51,240 bases of DNA from Entrophospora sp. SA101 (taxonomy: Eukaryota > Glomeromycota > Glomeromycetes > Entrophosporales > Entrophosporaceae), in the NCBI GenBank assembly GCA_958430865.1, contig CAUDNR010001247.1:1-51240 (forward strand), given 5' to 3'. Of the stretch, positions 35,064-46,386 are shown piece by piece. Position 1 is the first letter of the stretch. Each line of letters opens with the position of its first letter. The notes beneath the pieces are model-generated. The model was not told the DNA's origin. It made no database searches and saw only the letters and a list, made by a program, of their open reading frames with translations. A program made the translations under genes and the position numbers.

Positions 35064-35219
35064 TAAGGTTGTGGGCAAAACTCTTCCAGAAATCAATCAA
35101 CAGAATTTTGACAGGTTACACATTAATTGTTTTGTCAATTGCCAGTGTTTTGACAAGGTTAATACTAATTGTTCATTAGAGTTTTGACAGTCATTAAGTG
35201 GTTTTGGCAAGCAACCTTA
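35064..35219. mobile_element. hAT-like MITE, family 1, same site as 6758
   Basis: Same insertion as in block A, with flanks ATCAGGAA (35056-35063) and ATCAAGAA (35220-35227). It therefore predates the divergence of the two copies. A few internal substitutions distinguish it. Confidence 0.8.
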
Positions 35220-35917
35220 ATCAAGAAGAATGTAAATTTTATTTTTATCAGTAATACTGTAGCTTGCTTTTTTTTATTATTGTTGGATTATCATCAATAT
35301 GATATTGAAAGCCAGGATATTTTCTTTAACTTCATCTAAAAGACAGTCAGAATGAATTTCATTTATATAGAGGAAAATACATATGGCTTTTTTTATTTTT
35401 ACCTATGTTTTTCCTATGATCTACCTTTTAAAAAGACTATTTTTTACCCATTTTTTCCCATATGACCTCAATTATGATTACTTGTGGTGCTGTTATAGCA
35501 ATAAAATTATCAATTTAGGTAATAAATAGCTTAGTCAGCTAAGGATTTTTAAATGGCTAACATCACTAGTCAAAGACATAATTCTATGTTTACACAAAGG
35601 ACATAATCCTATGTCAAGGACATAATTTTATGATTCTATGTCATTGACATTACTCTAATTAATTGAACTGTATATAAGGAGCTTGAATTTGATGTTAGTA
35701 ATAAGTTAATAAATTAGTTTCAACTAAATAAACAAACATTTATTAAATCAATAATTCATTAGTATAGCCAATTCTTTCTGAGACGCAAATGTCTGACTTA
35801 TTAAGAGATCTGACTTATCAAAATATGCAATTTTACAAAAAAAAAAATTACTATATAAATTAAATTATTTTTATTTAAATCAATAGTTGAGTTCAATGTC
35901 AATATTTTGATGTGGAT

Positions 35918-36906
35918 CACGTTATATTTAAAATTTCCAAGTTCCTATTATAGAGATGAGAATTTTTTAATATTAATATTAACATAAAAATCATAATAAT
36001 AATAAAAATATAATAATATTAACATGTACAAAAAATGTAAAACTCTGTTTAAAAATTATAATAATATTAACCCATATATAAGTGTAAAATTTAGTTTAAA
36101 AAAAAGGTTAAAAATCTTAAAACAAAAGGAAGAAATCAAACTTGATGCTGGAAAATCATTTAATGGTTCTGGAAACCATAAAAATGATACTGATTTGATT
36201 GAGTACTATTTAAAGATGGGAACTGCAATTATCCACAATTCAATTTTCATATGCTGCAACTGCAGCCACAATTCAATTTTTATATGCTGCAATCAGTTGC
36301 AACTAATTGAGGATCCATCTTTAGTACTATTAAATATATGGTCTGGTAGTTGCTAATTATATTGCTAAATTTAATAAATTTATTTAAATAGCCATATTGG
36401 AAATACATAACTGCTGATTTGTGAGGAAGCATTCTGCGAAACTGCACAACAAGTATTAACTCAAAGACAACTAGGATATATGCAATTAATGATAAAATCT
36501 GGTCAATGTTTTAAATATTTTGATTTAATAAGTTTAATATTATTATAACAACAATTATCAACAATATATTCTTTAGCTAAAAAAAATGTCAAAACATAGG
36601 GGTGATCAAAAATTAAAACTGCTCTGTTTGATTGTTTTCCAAACAACTCAATTCAAAGATTGATCTTAATATCATAAGTGAATTCAAGAAGTCAGATAAT
36701 GCAAAATGGTATTTAAATCATTGAATTCCAGGATATCTGCTACAAGTCTAACAAAATACATTGATTCTATTATAGCATCATTCACAAAAGACCAATTGGC
36801 AACAGTTATTTTCAATTGCTGTGTGCTGTTTTATGCTTGAGGAAATAATTATGGATGTAACTACAGTTATTGAATTTACTCTAATTTTTATAAAAAATGC
36901 TTAGGG
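35918..36906. other. Block-specific stretch, no clear gene
   Basis: A 110-codon frame from ATG at 36024 (MYKKCKTLFKNYNNINPYIS) contains an internal duplicated HNSIFICCN; I see no domain and rate it as probably a mobile-element remnant. The rest shows no gene or terminal repeats. Confidence 0.35.
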
Positions 36907-37098
36907 TAAGGTTGTGGGTGAAACTCCTCCAGAAATCAATCAACAGAGCTTCAACAGGTTACACATGAATTGTTTATCAGAGTTTCGCATTTGGGGGTTT
37001 TATCAATCATCAGAGTTTTGACAAGATATATACTAATTGTTCATTAGAGTTTCAACAGAGTTTTGACAGTCACTAAGAGGTTTCAGCAAGCAACTTTA
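36907..37098. mobile_element. hAT-like MITE, family 1, longer copy (192 bp)
   Basis: Ends TAAGGTTGTGGGTGAAAC and TAAAGTTGCTTGCTGAAAC, with a perfect 8-bp duplication GCTTAGGG at 36899-36906 and 37099-37106. It is about 36 bp longer than the copies at 6758 and 35064 because of an additional internal AGAGTTT-type repeat. This copy defines the family's boundaries. Confidence 0.88.
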
Positions 37099-37462
37099 GC
37101 TTAGGGTGGTGATTAGAATAATGATTAATTCTGAGAATTGTTGTGATGTAATGTTAGATTATATATATACTGTATGCTAATGAATAATAATAGCTTAATT
37201 CAATTTATATTTTTATGTATATTCTATAAACACTGCTTACATTTAACAATAAAGTTCCGTGATATTACATGCTAAAATCAATGTAGTATATTTTACATGA
37301 TTTCTCAATAAAAAAATTGTTCAATCCACATGTAATGACTTAGAACCCTGTGGATCCACTCCACATATTTTGGCACAGGGTGTTTGGAAAATTTTGTATT
37401 TCCACAATGGTTCTATGCAGATTTCTCAGTGGATTTTACACAGAAAAAAATTCCTGATGTAG

Positions 37463-37920
37463 GAACTGTAACAAGACACTATCATTTATACAAAAGGTAA
37501 AAAATTAAATTAATAAATAATTATTTTATTTTTTTTCTATCTTTCATCATCTACCTTCAAAAAAAATAAAGGGCGAAGAAACTTCAACAAATCCAATTGC
37601 TTCAATTTTTGCTTGGACAAGAGGGTTGGCTCACAGAGCTAGGCTAGATGGAAATGATAAATTATTAAAATTTTCCACGGATCTTGAACAAGCTTGTAAT
37701 GACACTGTTGATGTTCATGGTAAAATGACTAAAGATTTAGCATTATCAATTCATGGAAAAAAGTAAGTTAATTAATTTAAGAGATTTTTTTTATATTTTC
37801 CAATAACTGATTTTTTATTATTATTATTATTATTTTAGTCTAAAAAGAGAACATTATGTCAACACTGATGAATTTTTGGTTGCTGTTAGTGACACTTTGA
37901 AAAAAATTGTTAATACTTAA
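37463..37920 (+). pseudogene. NADP-dependent isocitrate dehydrogenase, 3' fragment
   Basis: Three exon pieces encode the C-terminus of the family: 37463-37496 (TVTRHYHLYK), 37572-37762 ([37 protein letters not shown]) and 37839-37920 (NLKREHYVNTDEFLVAVSDT ending KKIVNT then TAA). TVTRHY...[16 protein letters not shown] is the highly conserved region near the NADP site of eukaryotic isocitrate dehydrogenases, which make 2-oxoglutarate and NADPH. The two last exons join in frame through a normal GTAAGT...TTTTAG intron. The first two do not: the visible AG at 37570-37571 leaves the reading one base short. No upstream exon, about 340 expected residues, is found in the preceding kilobase and a half, where a MITE and unrelated sequence lie. 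AATAAA is at 37933-37938. Either a truncated pseudogene or a gene cut by misassembly. Confidence 0.8.
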
Positions 37921-37939
37921 TGTACAAGCATCAATAAAA

Positions 37940-38457
37940 TTTATTTATTTATTATTTATCATTTCTCCTTGTATCATGTGTCAACATTTCTTTTTTGCAT
38001 TTAGATTTTTTAAATATACCCAGACCTTGTCATGCATGTTCTGCTACAATTTGTTCAACAGATGATCTTTTGGTGAATAAAGATGTTCTTCCACTTGGTA
38101 ATTTAGCAATGACATGCATCTAAAAATTGGTGCTTTGATACCTATGGTAATTGCAGATTTGATTGTAACAGTTGTGCTGCCTTGACATCTTGTAATTATT
38201 TATTATTATTTAATATTAATATTGATAAATGATTACGAAAAGCAAAATACACAATCATTCGTTTACTATCTTGATGAGGATCTTATAATTACCCAATAAT
38301 GATCTGCCCATGTTTTGATTTCAATAATATATATTTATAATAACCAAAAAAGAGCAGAAGGAACAAATGGCAAATTAAATATTTTATAATTATCAAATTG
38401 CACAATGAATATAATAATAACAAATAATTATTGTGTATGCTTTTTTATCTGTTACTC
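37940..38457. repeat. Dispersed repeat related to 7740-7890
   Basis: Bases 38168-38345 share GCTGCCTTGACA, CTTGTAATTA, AATATTAATATT, ATTACGAAAAGCAAAA and TCTTGATGAG with the reverse complement of block A 7740-7890. It is non-coding in both places. Confidence 0.5.
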
Positions 38458-38467
38458 NNNNNNNNNN
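38458..38467. other. Assembly gap (10 N) between block B and block C
   Basis: Ten N. Equal gap length to the first suggests a fixed placeholder. Confidence 0.99.
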
Positions 38468-38664
38468 ACTTTTTTATTTCTTATTTTTTTTAGAAATTTA
38501 ATTATTTTTTAACTTAGAATTAATTTAATTGTGATTTCTAGAATATTTATAAATATTTACAACTTTTCACTTTTACATTCCTAAAAAAACCAAACTATAA
38601 AAATTAATAAATTAATTGTAGTAATATAATAATGAAAAAATTAAAAGTAACAAATATATATATT

Positions 38665-39998
38665 TTAAACAAATGATTTTCTTGTTAAAGCTGGTGGTTG
38701 TAATATATGTATATGTTCATCCCAAGCACAAGTAGCAATTTGACCCTCCACATACAAATTAAAATCCAATCCTAATACAAATTCAGTGTGTGCATCATAA
38801 ACTTCGATTAAAGGATTAGACAAACTTGTATTCCACAGTTTCATTGTCATATCATATGACACACTTCCAATGATATTACCATCATGTGGTGAACACTTAA
38901 CTCTTCTTACAGCATACTCATGACCCATCAAACACATAACCTCTCTATTGGGAAACCTTAGATCCCATAGCTTGATGATTTTATCAACTGAACCTGTCAC
39001 AAATTGATTTTCTTGATATTTGTTCCAGTCCGATGAAAAGTATTTCATACAAGTGTCCATGAATTGTTTGAACAGATTTTGTTGGAACTTTTGTATCCCA
39101 TATTTTCATTAACTGATCACCAGATACTGGACCAAATATATCAGGATTATATGGTGACCATATTGTACTATATACACAGTTTGTATGTTCATTATATGTT
39201 AATATTGATTGCCTTAATTCAGGCCTCCACTAATCAATAAATCAAATAAATTAGAGGAAAAAGTTTTAAATCTATTTTTTTTTTGAAAAATCTAGATTAA
39301 ATAAATACCAATTTAATAGAACTATCCCATGATCCACTAATAAAACAATCTTTTTTTATTAAATTCCAATTCACTGAAAAAACTTCTCTAGAATGTTCAT
39401 GCCAATTCATTATAGGAAATTCCTTTATTTTTTTTAAAAAACAAAAAGAAATTAAAGCAGTCGAGGAGGAAAGAAATTAAAGAATTAAAGAAAGTGAGAG
39501 AAAAGTAAAGTAATAATAACGATAATGCTATTTTAAAGATTATACCATAAGGGTTATATCCCATAATTTAATTGATCCATCTCCACTAGCTGTTACGATT
39601 TGATGTTCATTTAATTCGCTCCAACAACAATCAAATAATCCATCTTGAGTGTCATAACTAAATCAAATATGCAATTACTAAAATATTCATTCAAATCAAA
39701 ACATTAAAAAATTTTTTTTGTCGATATATGCAGTACATGATCATCTCACAATCTTACAATTTTTCAAGGTCAATTCCATTCGGCCCAACTCCGGTATTAA
39801 TAATAAATAATCTACCATTACCAACCAATCCAAAATTTGCTGCTGTCACGCATGCCATTTTATTCTCAAAAAATGGACTAAATTGTAACTAGAAATTTTA
39901 TATTATTTTTCAAATTAATAATCTTAAAACTAAAGTGAGTTATTTTATTTATAACTAACCGAGTACCCATTAAAGCCTTCGGTTTTAAATTTCAACAT
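38665..39998 (-). CDS. PEX7: Peroxisomal targeting signal 2 receptor, with a one-base frameshift
   Basis: Five exons on the minus strand: 39998-39960, 39888-39758, 39657-39546, 39422-39309 and 39229-38665. The start [20 protein letters not shown] and the WD40 repeats ([130 protein letters not shown]) follow Pex7, which carries PTS2 proteins into peroxisomes with a co-receptor. The exons total 961 nt, one more than a multiple of three. The extra base is in an A run at 39036-39039 (TTTT on the coding strand): upstream reads ...HGHLYEIL, downstream [12 protein letters not shown], and removing one T would make EILSSDWNKY. Without the extra base the protein would be 319 residues, the usual Pex7 size. 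Every splice junction is otherwise canonical, so a homopolymer sequencing error is as likely as a real mutation. Confidence 0.9.
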
Positions 39999-40140
39999 TC
40001 TGTTGCAAGATATATGTATATATATATATATATATTTTTTAGATTTTCACAAAAATTACGTTACACGTTATTTGTCTCACTTGATGTCATGATGAAATAG
40101 CTAAAATAAAATGCGATGGAAATTAATCGTTGTCATGTAG

Positions 40141-41197
40141 ATGGATGTAAAAAAGTTGTCGACATCCAAGCAAATGTTCAATCCATATACCTTAGATGAA
40201 GAAGAAAAATCCAATAATATTCTTAGAAAATCCAACATTCTAAACGCAATAGATATATAATTTGTTCTCCTACGGAAACATAATATCTAATGGTTGTGTA
40301 TCTCCTTTAGAATTGATTCTATAACAATGATCCGAAAGAATGACCTATCTGAAGTTGAACATACGTTCCGCAATATCGTTCCTTTGCTGGATGCAATGAT
40401 AGGAAAAGATTGCTATTTTTGGGCAAAATAGTAAGTAAATTGTACAAATATAAAATATCTTGTTTTTATTATAATCATTATTACCTTTTATTTAGCGGTG
40501 AACAATCACTGGAAGCAACCGCCATACGCCGAAATAAAGAAAGAGACCCAAACGACCGTGCATGAATTGGATTTAAGGTGGACGCAAATTTTGAATATCA
40601 GAATTTAGTTCGACTCCAGTTATTGGCTGTTTAGAAGTTTCTGGTGGTCTTCCACGTTGTTCACTATCTAAAGAGTGAGGAGATACTCTTAACTTGGATT
40701 AGAGCTCCGGGACTTATGGGTGATTGCAGGAGATCATTTGACGGGTGTAGATATAAGTGAATTGGTATTGTGGGGTCTGATAGTGGTTGGTAAGCATTAT
40801 AATTTAAAAATACGAACAATTTTATGATATACTGCAATTTATAAGTAAATATATAAATACTAAATCAAAATGGAAGCTAGGTCGCAAGATTCGGGTGTAT
40901 GCTTTTGCCTCTTCCGGTTTCCTGTTTCATTTGATTTTGATGTATGAGGCTTTACTCCCTTCTTCTCGTGAAGACCTATATAATTTGGAACTTGCATATC
41001 TCTTATTAAAGGAATACAAAAAGAAGTTAGATGAAATGAAAAATATGCTTATTGAACTCAGTAAGAAGAAGGTTAAGCTAGTTACCAGAAAGAGAAATTT
41101 AGAGAAACCAATGGGAGATAAATTAATAAAGAAACCAAAAATTATAAGTACACCTGAGAAAGCACAAAATAAGCAAACAATTTTTCCTTATCATTAA
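40141..41197 (+). pseudogene. Decayed member of a probable AMF-specific gene family
   Basis: Pieces of one protein appear in order: perhaps MDVKKLSTSKQMFNPYTLDE (40141-40260), then from ATG 40327 SEVEHTFRNIVPLLDAMIGK, a GTAAGT...TTTAG intron (40431-40494), GEQSLEATAIRRNKERDPND, IGFKVDANFEYQNL, TPVIGCLEVSGGLPRCSLSK, ELRDLWVIAGDHLTGVDISE, a second intron ending TAG before GRKIRVYAFASSG, and a long open end (LILMYEALLPSSREDLYNLE, then a lysine-rich tail) to TAA at 41197. It is broken by TGA where an arginine or tryptophan codon would be expected (after NDRA and after LSKE), another stop after TLNLD, and at least one frameshift at NLV. I recall similar sequences as a large family in Rhizophagus, but have not checked. 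Function unknown. Confidence 0.6.
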
Positions 41198-41777
41198 TAA
41201 TTGTATTGCAAAATCATGATCATGAAATTTATATTAATGAGTTATATTTTTAGTTACTTTATTGCATGATTTTTTTCTTGGCAAAGTGATTGATATTACA
41301 GATGCTAATAAAAAAAATGTATTATAAGATATAGATTATATATTAAACACTTATTTGCAATAGTTTTATATTATGAATTGATTATTGGTCGAAAATTTTA
41401 AATGCTTGATTATGAAATTCTTGATTTTTTGAATTCTTTCAGGAATAACTATTTCTGGTTTTCCATTATATCATACCCCAAGTAAATACGATTATATATG
41501 TGAAATTGAGATTAATAATAAATTCAGAAAAAAGATGTCTATGCATATAATAAAAATATAGTTAGGGGATATTAGATGTGTTGATGATGAATATATTAAT
41601 GACTTGCAAATTTTTATTTTATTAATGTGAATTAGAATAGAATATTTTTTACATTATTAATTATTATTATGAATGTTGTAATAAACATGCACACATCAGT
41701 GGTGATAAATATGTGTTATTCATTATGCTCAAGGAAAGGATCAAATGACAATATAAACAAAAGGTCTGTACCATAGT
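41198..41777. other. Intergenic stretch, no gene seen
   Basis: AT-rich sequence with no protein-like frame and no clear repeat structure. Confidence 0.4.
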
Positions 41778-42019
41778 TGTTAGCCAAAATTGCTTCTCTT
41801 AGTAAATGATTGTTGCTGAATCCAAAATGCCAAAATAGTTTTTCATAGTTGCCGAAATTAACTTTATTAATTGCCGAAGTTATATTCGAAATTATTTGAA
41901 CACTTTAGCTCAATAACCGAAATTCTGTGTAGTTTTTTTATGTCCATTGTTATGAAAAATATTATAAATCCAAAATTGCCTGCTGAAATTGATTTTTTCA
42001 AAATCTATTTCGGCTAACA
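41778..42019. mobile_element. TIR element, first of an inverted pair
   Basis: Ends TGTTAGCCAAAATTGC and, inward from the right, TGTTAGCCGAAATAGA. The inside has several (C)CGAAATT and GCCAAAAT words. No target-site duplication was found. It is the reverse-complement relative of 42246-42477. Confidence 0.6.
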
Positions 42020-42245
42020 TCTTTATAAATGATACTCAAACACTGGAAACTTATCTAAGAAAAAAAAGGATTACTTAAAAAGAAAGAAAAATCATAACTA
42101 ATAAAAAGAACCTTGACCCAAAACCTAAAAAGAAATGAAAGTTGGAAGAAACATGATTTACTATCTAACTTAGTTTTTTAATCATCCGTATGGGAGAGTA
42201 TATTAATATGTACTGTGAGATCAAAATCCACATCTCACATAAGGA

Positions 42246-42477
42246 TGTTAGCCAAAATTGTTTTTGAAAAAATCAATTTCGGCAAGCAATTTCAGATTCA
42301 CAATATTTTTCATATTAAAGACCATAAAAAGACAACCTAGCATTTCGGCTATTATGTTAATGAGTCCAAATAATTTTGGATATAATTTTGGCAACTAATA
42401 AAGTTAATTTTAGAAACTATTTTGGCATTTCGGATTCGGCAATGATCATTTATTAAGAGAGGCAATTTCAGCTAACA
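42246..42477. mobile_element. TIR element, second of an inverted pair
   Basis: Ends TGTTAGCCAAAATTG and TGTTAGCTGAAATTGCC. Its right half (CTATTTTGGCATTTCGG, GGCAATGATCATTTA) is the reverse complement of the left half of the first copy. The 226 bp between the two copies is unrelated. It is non-coding. Confidence 0.6.
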
Positions 42478-42899
42478 TCTATAGTCTCACACAAATCTCT
42501 TGGATTTGGTTAGAATATTATTTATCCCTTCTTATGGTAGTATCCAATTATGTAATTCTTTGATTACTTTTTCTCACTATAGTGCTCAAGCTATTTAATT
42601 ATTCACAGGGCAAGTTTCCTTACTTCCCTTCCAGTAACATCATTAGGAAATTTTCCCTGCCACAATATTACGTCCGTAAATTTTAATATGTAAAGTTGTA
42701 ATATTTGCATAAAAATTATGTAATATTTACACTTGATGTAATAATTGCATAATTTTTGTATGCTTATTTGCATAATATTACAGGCCCGTCATAAACTTAT
42801 TTAAATAGTGTAATAATTATGTAAATCTGCATCAGAAAAATTTCCAGATGTTCCAGTCAATTATTCTAATTATTGAAGAGGATTTTAGAATTGTATTGT

Positions 42900-45800
42900 G
42901 AGATGTGAGGTTGTTTAGTATTAAATTGCTTTTGGTTATACATAATAGGTTTTTTGGTGATGTGAAGTTGAATGTGAATGTATTGTATAATGTTTCATTA
43001 GGTGTATTTTTTGATAAGTTAATTTTATTTTTAATATACTGATGTAAGAAGATTCCAGCTTCTTCATTTCTCTTTTATTAAATGTTATAATCTGCACTAA
43101 GTATTCTAGAATAGGATTGAGACATTTATTAAATAGGCATGACAACTGGTCTGGTTTTACTTTTTTGAACATTAATAAATTGTTAAAGTGTGAGATTTTA
43201 TCAAAAATTTTTTGTTTGGTTGGTTTTGTTGTAATATATATGCCAAGGTATCAGATGGTGTTGCTTTTTGGCATTTGTTGGATAACTGTGCTATCATCTA
43301 GTATTGATGTATCCTTATTATTGATGATTAGCAGGCCTGATTTGTTCCAATTAACTTTTATATTATTAATTTTATACAAGTGGTTTACAGCAGATGCGAT
43401 TCTTTCTATTCCTTCCTTTGATTTACTAATAAAGATTGTGTCATCCATGAAAGCTAAAGGTGGATTTTTGTGGAGATACTATGGTGATTATTTGGCATAT
43501 TTATTTGTTCAAGTGAAGTTGTTTTAATTGTTAATAGGTCTGTTTCATAATTGTTGGTAATATGTGCTAAAATAGGGTCATAAAATATTTTCCATATAAT
43601 TGGTGAGAGTGGATCACCTTGTTCAATACCTGATTGAATGGTTATTGGCTCTGTTAGTCCTGATGGTGTTATAATTCTAGTTTGTCAGTCAGTCAGTAGG
43701 TATATATACCAGTCTATAAAATTTTGAGGTAAGTTGATACATTTTAATGCTATTTTAAGTCTTTGATGGTCTACATTATCAAAAGCTTTTGACATGTCTT
43801 GAAAAAAATGTATGAAGGTAATTTTATGTTGATTGACATGTTCTATGGTATTGTTAAGAATTTGTATTGGTGTTATTGTTGATGTATATTTTTCAGCTGC
43901 AAAGTTGTGACCTTTCAATAAATTAAAATTTCTTATTTTTTCTTCTAATCTATTTGTGATCAGCTTGGTTAGTATTTTTTTACATGGTTCCATTATAACT
44001 ATAGGTCTAGTTTTGTTTAGGTCATATTCCCAGTCTTCCTTTTTTGGTATTGGGTATAGATAAGACATCTTCCATTTATCTGGAATTTTTTTGGTTGTTG
44101 GGCCTTTAGAAAAGAGTTCAGGATCAATTTGTGTATTTCTCTATCTGCATGTATGAAATGTTCATGTTTAAATTGGATGGACCTGCTGCTTTGTTCTTTG
44201 GTAGCTGTTTTATGACCCTTTCAATATCTTCAAGTGATGGTGGATTTAAAATGTTCATTAAGATAGATGGGTCATTGAATGGTTCATATGTTTCTTCAAA
44301 CTGGTTTGTTTTTTTATTGTAATGAGTGAATATTGTAGTAATTTATGGTCTGATTTAATAGATGTTTCTGTTGGTGGTAATATATTTTGTATCATTCCCA
44401 TGAGTTCCTTACTGATCCATATCATATCAATACAACTGCTTGAATTTGATCTTTTCCATGTATGTGGGGTATCTTGAATATACGTGAAGTCAAAACTATT
44501 TTGACCATTTGCAGATCTGGTCAAAATAGGGTCGAAATAAGGTCGAAACCGATTTTTACTATGTAGTTGCTTCAAGTTGAAACATTCGGCTTTGGGGTTT
44601 TAATTTCGACCTCATGTATAATCTTGAAGTGATTGTAGCTTATATATATCTATGAAATTATTGTTACTGAAGTATTTTAGAAGATTAAATTCTTTTTTCC
44701 ATTTGGAATTCTATCTATTGATGGGTTATATACTGCATTATAGTCTCCCATTATAATTGTGAGAGTTTTATTATCATTATTATGTGTGATCCATTCAATT
44801 ATGGTATCTATAGTTTTTTTCCTTTCCTCCTTTTTTTTCTTTTGTGGGTATGTAGATTTGTATTATATTTAACTTTAATCTTTTAAGCAAAAGAGTAACA
44901 CATATTAAGTGGGGTGAATGTTTTGAGACTTTAACAATATGTTTAGCTGTTTCTGTTTTGATAATAAAACCAACCCCTCCTTTATTGGCATTACCATATG
45001 GATTTTGGCTGTTGCTCCAATAACTTTGATAATTCCTTTGTTGTGTATAAGCTTTATATTTCACTATATCTTGCTTCTTGATTTGAAAGATGCATTTCAG
45101 ATATTCCAAAAATGTCAATGTTTAATTTTATTAGTTCATTATATAAATTGGTTTGTTTGTGTATATCTTTAAGTCCATTTAAGTTTTGTGTTGCTATTTT
45201 AATTTTAGATATTTTTTCAATGTCTTTTATGTTGTGTTCTGTTAATGTTTTAAAAATGTATTTGATATATCATTTGTGTGTGATAATAGTGGTTGATTGT
45301 TGTTTAATTTGTTGTTTTTGTTTTTGTTTGATAGTGATTGTAGATTTTGTTGATTGTATATTAGAAAATAATTGAATCTCAGCCTGGATCTGGGATTGGT
45401 GGAAGATTAATAAATGTGTCTGGGAGGTATTTGAAGATGTAAAGTTTTTTTAAGATTGGGTTGTTTGATAAATTTTTTTGTCATCAGTAATAGGTATTGT
45501 AATTTCTACGTTATAATTGTTAAGTTCTTTTGTTATTGTTAAATCAAGTAACTGTTTTTTTTCTATGTTTGGTATTATAATTTTGGTATCATTTTCTAAA
45601 ACAGATGTATCAATATTGTCATTTGCCTTTTCTATTGATATCCACTCATCAGGTATCCTTTCAAAGAAATATTTTTTACTTAGCTTTATTACCATATTTT
45701 TTATATTAGTTTTGTTTGTAATCGGCAGAATTTTTTCTTCATTTAACATGAATTGAACATCCAGTTCCTTGATGTTTTTAGGAAGAAGAGGTTTATTTTT

Positions 45801-46386
45801 GGAACATTTATCCATTTTTTATTAATAGAGAATGTGATTTCATATTTTCTTCTTGCTTCTTTGATGAATTCATTGACAGTATTTTGTTCAGTGATTGGAA
45901 AGTTATAATTAAAAGTTGTTTTATCTGGTGAGTTGGGTAGCCTTGGTTTAGGAGTAAAATAATTGTTTGGTAATTTTTGGAATAAGTAGTATTCTCTTAA
46001 TTCATTTACTATCTCTCAAAGAGTTTTTTCTGTTCTATTTAAATTGAATTGGAAATATTGTGCCAAGTGATTTGGTAGACCTTTTAGAGAAAATGGTAGA
46101 GGTTCTCTTGGTTTTGTAAGGTTAAAATATGTATCTAGTAATTTTCCTGAGAAAAAATATTATACCCTTGATTTTTCTCTTATTTTCCTTAACTCCTTTA
46201 ACATTGAATATTTTTTGATTGGGAAGATCTTTTTCCATTCCACTGTTAATTCTCCAGGATTTTCTGGTAATACAGGTAATACTTTTGTGTATGAATCAGG
46301 AAGTTTGTTAGTTTTGATGTTGAATAGTTGCTTAAAGCTCTTTTTGTTTGGTTTGCTAAATGGTGGTATATTAGTGGTAGTGTAAA
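42900..46386 (-). mobile_element. LINE-type (non-LTR) retrotransposon, inactivated
   Basis: Minus-strand pieces occur in the order of a LINE. An ORF1-like part runs from about 46386 to 45450 (VYTTTNIPPFSKPNKKS, PENPGELTVEWKKIF, DEWISIEKAND) with several stops. An APE-type endonuclease follows (GGVGFIIKTETAKHI at 45118-44795; SCIDMIWIS and SDHKLL at 44575-44258). The reverse transcriptase has PIPKKEDWEYDLNKTRPIVI and QDMSKAFDNVDH at 44068-43685, GIEQGDPLSP at 43629-43600 and the catalytic AFMDD at 43454-43440, then LGIYIT and a C-terminal part to 42936. Stops, one of them TGA where RT relatives would have arginine after LLTD, and frameshifts make it non-functional. The 3' end and poly(A) tail are not clear. 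The 5' end abuts the truncated TIR element exactly after GTTTAC (minus strand). Confidence 0.85.

Larger units (their letters stand above)
34154..35917. repeat. Diverged copy of bases 6002-7634
   Basis: Collinear with block A but with scattered substitutions and indels (for example extra ACAATTGTAAA near 34300, GTATACTGCAACAAG against GCATACTGTAACAAG) and one 121-bp insertion. Collinearity stops at GTGGAT (7634 and 35917), after which the two blocks are unrelated. Confidence 0.85.

Noticed and set aside
42651..42850. Possible 200-bp MITE with GGAAATTTT ends
   Set aside because: Only about nine bases match between the ends and no target duplication is visible.
43117..45375. Plus-strand frames opposite the LINE
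   Set aside because: They are antisense shadows; the endonuclease and reverse transcriptase motifs are on the minus strand.
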